Below, piece by piece: positions 1 through 9,300 of a DNA stretch of 64,000 bases. Numbering within the stretch: position 1 is the first letter of the stretch; every line of letters starts with the position of its first letter. Source of the DNA: Psychroserpens burtonensis DSM 12212 (GTDB lineage: Bacteria > Bacteroidota > Bacteroidia > Flavobacteriales > Flavobacteriaceae); NCBI RefSeq assembly GCF_000425305.1, contig NZ_AUDE01000013.1, forward strand, positions 1 through 64,000, in the 5' to 3' direction. The position numbers were made by a program, and so were the translations under genes. The notes under the pieces are model-generated. The model saw nothing but the letters and a program-made list of their open reading frames with translations. It had not been told where the DNA came from and made no database searches.

Positions 1-224
1 TTGGGTTTCAAACAATGTCTATTAATTGCCTTCTGTTGAGCGTGTTCTGGAATATAACTACCAGCTGTACTTCCTCTACTTGGCGTGTTTCTTTTTAACT
101 CTCTTGATACTGTACTTTTATTGACACCAATAATTATTGCTATTTGTGTAATAGTAATTCCTGTCTCTAATAATGCAGAGATTTGATACCTTTGTGACAA
201 GGTCAATTGTTTATAATGTTTCAT
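1..224 (-). CDS. IS30-family transposase, N-terminal part (cut by window edge)
   Basis: The reverse strand reads from an ATG at 222-224 to the window edge, giving about 74 residues. They begin MKHYKQLTLSQRYQISALL and continue with a helix-turn-helix (GVNKSTVSRELKRN). This is the N-terminal HTH typical of IS30-family transposases, which bind the terminal repeats before the DDE catalytic domain; that domain would lie outside the window. The upstream side (225-320) should hold the element's end. Only the start of the gene is visible, so intactness is unknown. A general IS30-like HTH protein is the alternative, but the position beside a broken gene favours an insertion sequence. Confidence 0.85.
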   Translation of the reverse strand, partial: MKHYKQLTLSQRYQISALLETGITITQIAIIIGVNKSTVSRELKRNTPSRGSTAGSYIPEHAQQKAINRHCLKP

Positions 225-230
225 TCAAAA

Positions 231-290
231 CGAATATAAATATTGAGCCTAAAATAGATGGGGCTAGCCCCATCTATTTTAAATATTCGT
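231..290. repeat. Long perfect palindrome in the IS30 leader
   Basis: Positions 251-280 form a perfect 30-bp palindrome (15-base arms ending in GGGGC/GCCCC). Weaker flanking arms add to it (ACGAATAT at 231-238 and AAATATTCGT at 281-290). It lies between the presumed element end and the transposase start. Such a hairpin could block read-through transcription from outside or sequester the transposase start; that role is inferred. Confidence 0.7.
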
Positions 291-318
291 GTTGCACTTA
301 TAACTTGAACTTAGATAT
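285..318. mobile_element. Probable outer end of the IS30-family element
   Basis: The stretch GTTGCACTTATAACTTGAAC (around 290-310) sits between the transposase leader and the point where homology to the adjacent surface-protein gene stops (about 311-320). It is the best candidate for the terminal inverted repeat. The partner repeat and target duplication are outside the window, so the exact boundary is not proven. Confidence 0.45.
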
Positions 319-645
319 TTATTAAAACTTCATCAAGTATATTTGGAGATTCTTTTAATAAAATTTATAAATTGAATTGGTGTCATAATCCTTAATAGTT
401 ACTTTTTCATAACCAATAAATGAAATAACTAAGTTAGAGCTAATATTTTCGCTTTTTTCTATCTCAAATTTACCTTGATAATTAGTAGAAGTTCCAATAG
501 TGGTATTATCAAAGTAGACAGATGCACTTTCTATGGGTAAGTTGGTTTTTGCATCAAGTATGATACCAGAAATAGATTGTGCATGTATATGGATAGCACT
601 TAAAATAAGAAAGAATTGTAGTATTTTAATCCTCTGTATTTCCAT
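311..645 (-). pseudogene. Truncated, frameshifted CarboxypepD_reg-like surface protein
   Basis: The open part (645 to 355) encodes a signal peptide (ILSAIHIHAQ) and a CarboxypepD_reg-like beta-sandwich (SISGIILDAKTNLPIESASV, then IGTSTNYQGKFEI). This module usually opens outer-membrane proteins several hundred residues long. The reading frame stops at YKFY. In the next frame the sequence goes on as LKESPNILDEVLINI, the usual continuation of the domain, so one base appears to be missing near 355. That frame then ends at 311-313, where the IS30 end begins. The start overlaps the olsF 3' end by 20 bases, suggesting former co-transcription. I infer a gene cut by the IS and frameshifted. Confidence 0.75.
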
Positions 646-2461
646 TAGAAAACTTTCGCTCCAACTCTGCTTGAAACTCCTCCATTACTGGTTTTACAGT
701 ACTTTCAGGTAAATCTGCAATTTTGATATACATCAAGCCGTCTACCGAGTTATTAAACAAAGGGTCCACATTAAAAGCTACAAGCCTTGCATTTTGCTTG
801 ATATATTTTTTTAAAAGTACAGGTAAACGCAATGCTCCTGGTTCAATCTCGTCTATGATTTTATCAAACTTATTTAAATCTGCTTCGGTTTCATCAAAAA
901 CAAAATCCTTATCGGCATCTTTAAGTTTAACTTTAAATTCTTTTTTAGGATGAACGTATTGCGCAACATAAGGATCGTAATAATGCGATTTCATAAATTC
1001 AATCATGAGAGATTTTGAAAAATTAGAAAACTGGTCACTAATGCTCACACCTCCTATTAAATACTTGTGTTCCGGATAACGCAATGTTGTGTGTACGATA
1101 CCTTTCCAAAGTAAAAATAAAGGCATTGGTTTTTGTTGGTATTCTTTAATTATAAATGCGCGACCCATTTCTATAGATTCACTCATCATTTTATAAAGCT
1201 CTGGCTCAAACCTAAACAAATCTTGAAGATAAAAACCGTCAATACCATAGCGTTCAAAAATTTTAGAACCTAATCCCATTCTATAAGCTCCAACAATTTT
1301 TTTGGTGCTAGTATCCCATAAAAACATATGGTGGTAGTAGGTGTCAAAACTATCTAAATCAATAGCTTCGTTTGTTCCTTCTCCAATTTCTCTAAATGTA
1401 ATTTCACGCAAACGACCAATTTCATGCAGTATGTTTGGGATGAGTTTCGCTTCGGTCAAATAGACCTCGTAATTTTTACTTTCAAGCAATCTAAAATCAC
1501 CTTCTTTTAACGCGTCTACTTCGCTTGCCATTTTTTCTGCACTTACAGATCCTACGATTCGCTTAGGCGGTTTTGCTGGAGGCTTTAATGTATTAGATAT
1601 ATTGTTTAAAATTTTAGGTTTATCTTCAAAAGAATTTGATAAAATATAGGTTTTTCGTCTTATAAAATGTGAGAAATCAGATAATGATTTATGTTCTTTT
1701 TGGTCACTCACTGAAATAGCACGACCAATTCTAACCTTAATAACTCTATTTTTTTGAGTCAGTACTTCCGAAGGTAACTTTGCAGTTCTAAGGGTATCAC
1801 TAACCTTAGAGAGCTTATAAAATAACCGACTGTTTTTAGCATGGAAATAAATAGGCACAATAGGAACTTCTGCTTTTTGAATCAATTTTATTGCAGCTTC
1901 TTCCCATGGTCTATCAACTACGAGTTTTCCATCTTTATAAGTAGAGACTTCTCCTGCAGGAAATATACCCAATGGATGACCATCTCTCAAATGTAAAATC
2001 GCATTTTTAAAACCCGTAATACTAGATTTTACATCCTTTCTGTCTTCAAATGGGTTAACAGGCATGATGTAAGGCTTTAAAGGCTCTATTCTATGCAATA
2101 AAAAATTGGCTATAATCTTGAAATCTTGACGTTGCTCAATCATAAGTTTGAGCAGTAGAATCCCGTCTATTCCTCCAAGAGGATGATTAGATACCGTAAT
2201 ATAAGCACCATCTTTTGGGAGACGTTTTAAATCTTCTTCAGGAATTTCAAATTTAATTTGAAAATCATCTAGTATGGCATCTAAAAATTCACCATCTCTT
2301 AAATGCTTATTGCGTTTGTAAAACCTGTTGATTGTAGATATTTTTAAGACCTTCATCAATAACCACCCAAAAAAAGTGCCTACAAAGCCATACTTGTCGG
2401 CATTAATCACTTTTGCGACCTCTTTTGCGGTAACTAATCCTTTATCTTGTTCTTTGGTCAT
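626..2461 (-). CDS. olsF: Bifunctional acyltransferase for ornithine lipid synthesis (OlsF-type)
   Basis: The 611-residue protein joins two acyltransferase domains. The N-terminal part is a PlsC-like O-acyltransferase with NHPLGGIDG (about residues 92-100) and FPAGE (167-171). The C-terminal part, about 310-520, is a GNAT/OlsB-like N-acyltransferase (REITFREIGEG, then SFDTYYHHMFLWD). In described OlsF proteins the C-terminal domain N-acylates ornithine and the N-terminal domain adds the second acyl chain, giving ornithine lipid in the inner membrane. Length and order match that family. It lies downstream of, and on the same strand as, the aspartate kinase gene with a 36-base gap. A general hemolysin-like acyltransferase annotation is the main alternative. 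Confidence 0.82.
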   Translation of the reverse strand: MTKEQDKGLVTAKEVAKVINADKYGFVGTFFGWLLMKVLKISTINRFYKRNKHLRDGEFLDAILDDFQIKFEIPEEDLKRLPKDGAYITVSNHPLGGIDGILLLKLMIEQRQDFKIIANFLLHRIEPLKPYIMPVNPFEDRKDVKSSITGFKNAILHLRDGHPLGIFPAGEVSTYKDGKLVVDRPWEEAAIKLIQKAEVPIVPIYFHAKNSRLFYKLSKVSDTLRTAKLPSEVLTQKNRVIKVRIGRAISVSDQKEHKSLSDFSHFIRRKTYILSNSFEDKPKILNNISNTLKPPAKPPKRIVGSVSAEKMASEVDALKEGDFRLLESKNYEVYLTEAKLIPNILHEIGRLREITFREIGEGTNEAIDLDSFDTYYHHMFLWDTSTKKIVGAYRMGLGSKIFERYGIDGFYLQDLFRFEPELYKMMSESIEMGRAFIIKEYQQKPMPLFLLWKGIVHTTLRYPEHKYLIGGVSISDQFSNFSKSLMIEFMKSHYYDPYVAQYVHPKKEFKVKLKDADKDFVFDETEADLNKFDKIIDEIEPGALRLPVLLKKYIKQNARLVAFNVDPLFNNSVDGLMYIKIADLPESTVKPVMEEFQAELERKFSNGNTED

Positions 2462-2497
2462 ATCTGATTAATAGTAACGGTAAAAATAGTGAATTCT

Positions 2498-3748
2498 TTA
2501 TTGAGTTACTATTTGAATTGTCTCGTGTGTTAACTGTTTTAAAAGTAGTTCTTTATCTTTCTCTATGGAAGTAATAGCCTGCTCGTTATAATGTCTCACA
2601 GTATAAAGACTAACATTGTCATTAATTGTTACTTTAAATTTTGCTTTAAGATGCTGAAGCAAACGTTCTAAATTATCATATGTATTTTCAAAACATACTG
2701 AAAAACTTATCGCAGAATTCTGAATCACATCAACTTTCATTTTATAAAGGTGTAGTAATTTAAATATTTCACTGATATTTTCTTCGACGATATAACTAAA
2801 ATCTAACGATGATAAAGAAATCAATACTTGATTCTTTTTCACAATGAAGCAGGGCACATTTGGTTCTATGCCTACACCTTTACCCACGCGTGTTCCTGCG
2901 TTTATAGGGTTTAAAAACGATTTCACAAACAAAGGAATTTCCTTTTGCTGTAAAGGTTGTAAGGTCTTAGGGTGAATGACTGAAGCGCCATAAAATGCCA
3001 ATTCTATAGCCTCTCTGTAAGAAATAGTATTAAGTAGTTGTGCGTTTTCAAAATAACGTGGATCGGCATTTAAAATACCTGGTACATCTTTCCAAATAGT
3101 GACACTTTCAGCATTTAAACAATAAGCAAAAATAGCGGCTGTATAATCACTTCCTTCTCGTCCTAATGTGGTTGTGAAATTATTGGCATCGCTACCTAAA
3201 AATCCTTGAGTTATATTTAGAACCTTAGTATCTAAGTTGGTTTTTATATTGTTTTGTGTTTGTTCCCAATCCACATTAGACCTGCGATAATAATCATCGG
3301 TTTTAATAAATTCACGCACATCTAACCACTTGTTTTTTAAACCAACCTCATTAAGATAAGCACTTATAATGGTTGTCGATGTTAATTCCCCAAAACCAAT
3401 GACTTGGTCATAAACAAAATTATAATCTGGAGATTTATTCCGAAGAAAAAATCCGTCTAAATCTCCAAAAATTGAAGATACTTTTTTAAATGCAGGATGT
3501 TGTACATTATTAAAAAGGTCTAATAAAATCTTATTATGGAACTGCTTAACCTCTTGAATTGAGCTTTGTAATTCAGATTTATTTTCAAAATAATTTTTTA
3601 TAACCAACTCAAGTGCATTAGTTATTTTGCCCATAGCAGAGACAACGACTAATGTGTTTTCATAACCAACTTGCTGTAATACACGAGCTAGGTTTTTTAC
3701 ACCTTCAGCATTTTTAACTGAAGCTCCTCCAAATTTGAATACTTGCAT
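2498..3748 (-). CDS. lysC: Aspartate kinase (monofunctional)
   Basis: The 416-residue protein opens with MQVFKFGGASVKNAEGVKNL, the KFGG(T/A)S nucleotide-binding motif of aspartokinases. It also has GREGSDYTAA (about 195-205) and WKDVPGILNADPR (about 220-232), both typical of the amino-acid kinase fold, followed by a C-terminal ACT-like regulatory region. It phosphorylates aspartate, the first step to lysine, threonine and methionine. No homoserine dehydrogenase domain is attached, so this is not a ThrA fusion. The next upstream gene, an acetyltransferase, ends one base before its start region, so the two are probably co-transcribed. Confidence 0.9.
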   Translation of the reverse strand: MQVFKFGGASVKNAEGVKNLARVLQQVGYENTLVVVSAMGKITNALELVIKNYFENKSELQSSIQEVKQFHNKILLDLFNNVQHPAFKKVSSIFGDLDGFFLRNKSPDYNFVYDQVIGFGELTSTTIISAYLNEVGLKNKWLDVREFIKTDDYYRRSNVDWEQTQNNIKTNLDTKVLNITQGFLGSDANNFTTTLGREGSDYTAAIFAYCLNAESVTIWKDVPGILNADPRYFENAQLLNTISYREAIELAFYGASVIHPKTLQPLQQKEIPLFVKSFLNPINAGTRVGKGVGIEPNVPCFIVKKNQVLISLSSLDFSYIVEENISEIFKLLHLYKMKVDVIQNSAISFSVCFENTYDNLERLLQHLKAKFKVTINDNVSLYTVRHYNEQAITSIEKDKELLLKQLTHETIQIVTQ

Positions 3749-3749
3749 G

Positions 3750-4229
3750 TTATATATTTGATATATAATTTTTTATGGCGTCTTCATTAAGATGAACAAC
3801 ATCCCAATCACGTTTGACATCTGCGCCTTTCTTTTCGTAAAAAATAATAGCAGGCTCGTTCCAGTCTATAACCTCCCAGCTTATGCGTTTAACGCCTAAA
3901 TTGTGACCGTATTTTACAACCTCATCTAAAAGTGCAGTGCCTAACCCTGAACCTCTTTTATTTTGGCTCACAATCAAATCTTCTAAATGTAAAATAGATC
4001 CTTTCCAAGTAGAAAAACGATTGTAAACCAAAGCAATGCCTTCTATAATACCTTCACTTTCTGCAACAAAACAAACAAACTGTTTTGGATTTTCAAAGGC
4101 GCCTTGTTCTAAATCCTCTACAGTAACTTCTACAGCGTCAGGTTCTTTTTCAAAAACTGCTAATTCAACGATGAGTTCTAGTACTCTAGGCAAGTCTTTT
4201 TTTGTGGCTTCGCGAATGTAGAAAGGCAT
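3750..4229 (-). CDS. GNAT-family N-acetyltransferase (diamine acetyltransferase-like)
   Basis: The 159-residue protein is a single GNAT domain. The acetyl-CoA loop QNKRGSGLGTALLDEV is near residues 90-105, preceded by LHLEDLIVS (beta 4). The C-terminal WNEPAIIFYEKKGA is the motif seen in spermidine/thialysine-type acetyltransferases. It probably acetylates a small amine in the cytoplasm; the substrate cannot be read from sequence. It is almost contiguous with the aspartate kinase gene on the same strand, and divergent from fbp. Confidence 0.85.
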   Translation of the reverse strand: MPFYIREATKKDLPRVLELIVELAVFEKEPDAVEVTVEDLEQGAFENPKQFVCFVAESEGIIEGIALVYNRFSTWKGSILHLEDLIVSQNKRGSGLGTALLDEVVKYGHNLGVKRISWEVIDWNEPAIIFYEKKGADVKRDWDVVHLNEDAIKNYISNI

Positions 4230-4345
4230 AATTTTTCTTTAGCCCAAATATAGCTTAAACTATAGTATTACAGGATACAATAATTACACGAAAACGTTGT
4301 AGTTGAACAAAAAAATAAGATATTTGCAAAAAACAACCATATTAT

Positions 4346-5356
4346 ATGTCTCGACAAAACCAAACGCTAGGTGAATTCATTATTGAAAATCAATCCTCTT
4401 TTAAATATACGTCTGGTGAGTTATCCCGACTTATAAATTCTATTCGTTTAGCGGCAAAAGTTGTTAATCACGAAGTTAATAAAGCAGGACTTGTAGATAT
4501 AATTGGTGCTGCAGGAGACACAAATATTCAAGGCGAAGACCAACAAAAGTTAGATGTATATGCTAATGAAAAATTCATTCAAACGATGACTAAGCGGAAC
4601 ATTGTCTGCGGGATAGCGAGTGAAGAGGAAGACGATTTTATTGCGATTAACAGCCAAGATGAAAACAATCAAAATAAGTATATTGTTTTAATAGACCCTT
4701 TAGATGGTTCGTCAAATATTGATGTGAATGTCTCTGTTGGAACTATTTTTTCAATTTATAGGCGCGTGACTCCTGTTGGTACACCTGTAACTATAGATGA
4801 TTTCCTTCAAAAAGGGAATCAACAAGTAGCTGCAGGATATATTGTTTACGGGACGTCAACTATGATTGTATATACAACGGGTTATGGCGTTAATGGGTTT
4901 ACTCTAAATCCAGCTATTGGTACATTTTATTTATCGCATCCAAACATGCGCTTTCCAGACGATGGTAAGATTTACTCAGTAAACGAAGGGAATTATATTC
5001 ACTTTCCGCAAGGGATAAAAAATTATATCAAATATTGCCAACAAGAGGAAGGTGATCGTCCATATACAAGCCGTTATATTGGGTCTTTAGTATCAGATTT
5101 TCATAGAAATATGATTAAAGGCGGTATCTATTTATATCCAAAAAGTTCAACGAATTCTAACGGGAAACTTCGTTTACTCTATGAGTGTAATCCCATGGCA
5201 TTTATAGCAGAGCAAGCCCAGGGTAAGGCTAGTGACGGCTTTACGAGAATTATGGATATTGAACCTACAGAGCTCCATCAACGTGTCCCATTTATTTGCG
5301 GAAGCAAAAACATGGTAGAAAAAGCTGAGGAGTTTATGCGTGATGCAGCGGTTTAA
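4346..5356 (+). CDS. fbp: Fructose-1,6-bisphosphatase, class I
   Basis: The 336-residue protein hydrolyses fructose 1,6-bisphosphate to fructose 6-phosphate in gluconeogenesis. Metal-binding motifs of class I enzymes are visible: SEEEDDF (about 92-98), then [19 protein letters not shown] (about 118-136), and near the C-terminus [19 protein letters not shown], the substrate-binding segment. Length is normal for the family. The gene is transcribed away from the acetyltransferase-aspartate kinase-olsF group and ends before a strong hairpin at 5532-5560. Confidence 0.95.
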   Translation: MSRQNQTLGEFIIENQSSFKYTSGELSRLINSIRLAAKVVNHEVNKAGLVDIIGAAGDTNIQGEDQQKLDVYANEKFIQTMTKRNIVCGIASEEEDDFIAINSQDENNQNKYIVLIDPLDGSSNIDVNVSVGTIFSIYRRVTPVGTPVTIDDFLQKGNQQVAAGYIVYGTSTMIVYTTGYGVNGFTLNPAIGTFYLSHPNMRFPDDGKIYSVNEGNYIHFPQGIKNYIKYCQQEEGDRPYTSRYIGSLVSDFHRNMIKGGIYLYPKSSTNSNGKLRLLYECNPMAFIAEQAQGKASDGFTRIMDIEPTELHQRVPFICGSKNMVEKAEEFMRDAAV

Positions 5357-5527
5357 ATATTTTTTTTCCCTGCCTTCAGCTAGGTTTGGAAATTAGAGGT
5401 CTTACAAGGTTTTGGAGCGTTAAAATGATTTTAGTTTTACACGATATCCTGCTGGCGATGGTCCATGGCCTGTGTTTTTTGAATACTGCATTTAAAGAGT
5501 ATATTGACAAATCAAATTATATTTCAT

Positions 5528-5564
5528 AAAAAAAACAGCGACTATTCAAGTGGCTGTTTTTTTT
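5528..5564. terminator. Bidirectional intrinsic terminator
   Basis: AAAACAGC (5532-5539) pairs with GCTGTTTT (5553-5560) around a 13-base loop. A-runs lie on the left and T-runs on the right. It sits between convergent fbp (+) and the TerB-like gene (-) and can serve both. Confidence 0.8.
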
Positions 5565-5601
5565 ATTTAATTTTTAAAATGTTCAATATATAAACAAGTT
5601 A

Positions 5602-6033
5602 TTATTGATTCATGGTTTTAATTTCCTCCATAAATGTATCTAAATCTACACCATTACTCACCAAAGTTAAAGCTTTATCAACCACATATTTTACATTTTT
5701 CGAAGAAAAACCTAATCCAATAGCAATTTTACATAATACAATCTCTTCGTGGTCCCCTTTAATGTGATCTACATAAACCATACGTGCTAAATCATATAAA
5801 CGCTCTAAACGGTTATCATAGGATGTTGGTGGATTAACAGGATGTGATTTGTAGTTTTTTAAGATTTCAGCATAATTATTTTCACCAATTTCTAAACGTC
5901 TCGCTGTACGGTCTAAAAACGCTTTTTCTTCTTCTGTAATAATTCCATCGTCCATGGCAACTTTAACTATAGAAGCAAAGTGGTCTTCGTTTCTTGTTTT
6001 GAATCCGCTATCAAATAAATCTGAAAATGACAT
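5602..6033 (-). CDS. TerB-like (tellurite-resistance TerB fold) protein
   Basis: The 143-residue, largely helical protein contains the acidic signature of TerB-fold proteins: DGIITEEEKAFLDRTARRL (about 29-47) and DHIKGDHEEIVLCKIAIGLG (about 93-112). No signal peptide or membrane segment is seen, so it is probably cytosolic. The fold is named after tellurite-resistance TerB, but small single-domain members in Bacteroidota have no assigned role and no other ter genes lie nearby. Resistance should not be assumed. Confidence 0.75.
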   Translation of the reverse strand: MSFSDLFDSGFKTRNEDHFASIVKVAMDDGIITEEEKAFLDRTARRLEIGENNYAEILKNYKSHPVNPPTSYDNRLERLYDLARMVYVDHIKGDHEEIVLCKIAIGLGFSSKNVKYVVDKALTLVSNGVDLDTFMEEIKTMNQ

Positions 6034-6084
6034 AATTTTTTTTTAAAGTGGCACAAATATAGTTTTATTAATACATTTTTACAA

Positions 6085-6268
6085 TGAACTTATCTTGACT
6101 TTTTGGATTTAATCAAAAATACAGTAAAATTTTGTCTACATGAGGTGCTTTACGAACGTAAGAGCACATCTATGCTTTAAAAAAAGCAACAAAAAAAGTG
6201 CGAATTCTAGCTATTGCTTCCAGCAGGTATAGAAGTTTTAAGAAATAGAAAAAGTCAAGATGAGTTCA
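6085..6268. repeat. Inverted-repeat element A (MITE/REP-like), 184 bp
   Basis: The ends are near-perfect inverted repeats: TGAACTTATCTTGACTTTTT at 6085-6104 and, on the other strand, TGAACTCATCTTGACTTTTT at 6249-6268 (19 of 20 match). An internal hairpin (GTGCTTTACG/CGTAAGAGCAC) lies near 6146-6167. The element fills the gap between the divergent TerB-like and mfd genes. A related element is at 31321-31479. It has no coding capacity. A target-site duplication is not obvious. Confidence 0.6.
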
Positions 6269-6290
6269 CTAGGAAGTAAGACAAAAAATT

Positions 6291-6298
6291 TATCTTTG
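6291..6298 (+). promoter_or_regulatory. Probable -7 box for mfd
   Basis: TATCTTTG fits the Bacteroidota -7 consensus TAnnTTTG and lies 17 bases ahead of the TTG start of mfd. No good -33 TTTG was seen at the expected distance. The box is just outside repeat element A. Confidence 0.5.
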
Positions 6299-6314
6299 CA
6301 CAAAATAAAATGTT

Positions 6315-9300
6315 TTGAGTAAATCCATTCTCTCGCAAACGTATGTAAAGGCTTTGCAAATGCAAAATCTACGATTTGCTATTGCCAATTCCCAAAACAA
6401 AGTACATCTTAAAGGTCTTGTTGGGTCATCATTATCACTGGTTCTAAGCGAAAGTTTTAAATCTGCAGAGCTTCCATTTCTACTTATCTTCAATGATAAA
6501 GAAGAGGCTGCTTTTTACCTTAATGATTTAGAAGCGTTATTAAGCGATAAAGATGTGCTTTTTTATCCAGGAAGTTATAGAAGACCATATCAAATAGAAC
6601 AAACCGATAATGTCAACGTTTTACTAAGAGCAGAGGTGTTAAACCGTATCAATTCACGTAAAAAACCATCAATAATCGTAACCTATCCGGATGCGCTTTT
6701 TGAAAAAGTAGTCACGCGTCGTGAGCTAGAAAGGAACACGTTAAAAATTGCAGTTGGTGATGAACTTTCATTAGATTTTGTTAACGAAGTGTTATTTGAG
6801 TACAAATTTAAGCGTGTAGATTTTGTAACTGAACCTGGAGAGTTTTCAGTTCGCGGTGGCATTGTAGATGTCTTTTCATTTTCAAATGATGAGCCTTATC
6901 GTATTGAGTTTTTTGGTGATGACGTAGATAGTATTAGAACTTTTGACGTAGAGACTCAATTATCGACAGAGCAGATTAAAAAAATAAGTGTTATCCCTAA
7001 TGTTGCCAATAAGTTTTTGGACGAAAATAGGCAGAGTTTTTTGAAATATATCGCTCAAAAAACGGTGATATTCTCTAAAAATACAGACTTTTTCTTCTCT
7101 AGAATTGATGATTTCTTTGGAAAAGCAGAAGACACATTTAAAAACCTCTCTTTAGACATTAAACATGCATCACCAAAAGAACTCTTCTGTAACTCTGAAG
7201 AACTAAAACGTCAATTACTGGAGTTTAGTTTGGTTGAATTTGGGACGTCGGCGAATTTCAGTAAAAATAAATCAAATAGTTCTGTCACATCGAGCGAAGT
7301 CGATATGCACAACAAAGAGTTTCTCGACTCCGCTCCAAATGACAGTTACGTGATAGCATTCAATACAACTCCTCAACCGTCCTTTAATAAACAGTTCGAT
7401 TTATTAATTGAAGATCTTAATTTGCATCACGATAGAGGATACACTAATTACATTGCATGCGCAAGTGAGCAACAAGCCAAGCGTTTTCGTGATATTTTTG
7501 ATGATGTAGAACAAGATGTGAATTACCAAACTATTGTTTTATCCTTATATCAAGGATTTGTAGACCATAATCAAAAAATTACCTGCTATACAGATCATCA
7601 AATTTTTGAACGTTACCATAAATTCCATCTTAAAAATGGTTATGCTAAAAAGCAGGCTATTACTCTAAAGGAACTCACTAATCTTGACATTGGAGATTAT
7701 GTTACGCATATTGATCATGGGATTGGAAAGTTTGGCGGACTCCAAAAAATTGATGTTGAAGGCAAAAAACAGGAAGCCATAAAATTAGTCTATGGAGAGC
7801 GTGATGTGTTGTATTTGAGTATTCATTCACTACATAAAATCACTAAATTTAATGGTAAGGATGGGAAACCACCAAAAATTTATAAACTAGGGAGTAAAGC
7901 CTGGAAAACTCTTAAGCAAAAAACAAAATCTAGAGTTAAAGAAATTGCTTTTAATTTAATTCAAGTTTATGCTAAACGTAAATTAGAAAAGGGCTATCAA
8001 TATAAACCAGATAGTTACTTGCAGCATGAATTAGAAGCCTCATTTATCTATGAAGATACTCCAGATCAAATCACGTCTACTGCAGACATAAAAGCAGATA
8101 TGGAAAGCGAGCGTCCAATGGATCGTCTCGTATGTGGAGATGTAGGTTTTGGTAAGACAGAAGTTGCTATTCGAGCGGCTTTTAAAGCTGTAGATAATGG
8201 GAAGCAGGTGGCTGTTTTAGTGCCAACTACTATTTTGGCCTATCAACATCATAAAACGTTTACTGAACGTCTCAAGGATTTCCCAGTAACTGTAGATTAC
8301 TTAAACCGCTTTAGAACGGCAAAAGAAAAACGAGAAACTCTCGAAAAATTAGAAAAAGGTCACGTAGATATTATCATTGGAACTCATCAATTGGTTAACA
8401 AAAATGTCAAATTTAATGACCTTGGGCTGCTTATCGTTGATGAAGAACAAAAGTTTGGCGTAGCAGTAAAAGAGAAACTAAAAACACTTAAAGATAATGT
8501 GGATGTGTTGACATTGACTGCAACACCAATTCCAAGAACCTTGCAGTTTAGTTTGATGGCAGCACGTGATCTATCTGTGATTACAACGCCACCTCCAAAT
8601 CGATATCCTATTGATAGTCATGTGATTAGGTTTGGGGAAGAAATTATTAGAGATGCTGTGAGCTATGAAATTGAGCGAGGCGGACAAATATTCTTTATCC
8701 ATAATCGCATTGAGAATATAAAAGAGGTTGCTGGTATGATTCAGCGATTAGTACCTGACTCTAAAATTGGGATTGGTCATGGACAATTAGATGGTAAAAA
8801 ATTAGAAACGCTAATGCTCGCTTTTATGAATGGTGAGTTTGATGTACTTGTAAGTACTACCATTGTAGAAAGTGGATTGGACGTGCCAAATGCGAATACG
8901 ATTTTTATTAACAATGCAAATAACTTTGGATTGAGTGATTTGCATCAAATGCGTGGACGTGTCGGTAGAAGTAATAAAAAAGCGTTCTGCTATTTTATTA
9001 CACCTGATTATTCTGCTATGACTGATGATGCAAGAAAGCGTATTACAGCATTAGAACAATTTACTGAATTAGGTAGCGGATTTAATATCGCTATGAAAGA
9101 TCTCGAAATTAGAGGTGCTGGTGATTTATTAGGAGGTGAACAAAGTGGATTTATCAACGAGATTGGATTTGATACGTATCAAAAAATTCTTAATGAAGCT
9201 ATCGAAGAGCTCAAAGACAACGAATTTAAAGACCTCTATCAAGATGATGGGAAAGAAAAAGAGTACGTCAAGGACATCACTATTGATACTGATTTTGAAT

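Noticed and set aside
5395-5500. Possible small gene between fbp and its terminator
   Set aside because: Only short frames without a start signal or family resemblance were seen; left as untranslated sequence.
5602-6033. Tellurite resistance determinant
   Set aside because: Only a TerB-like fold is present; the other ter genes are absent, so a resistance role is not supported.
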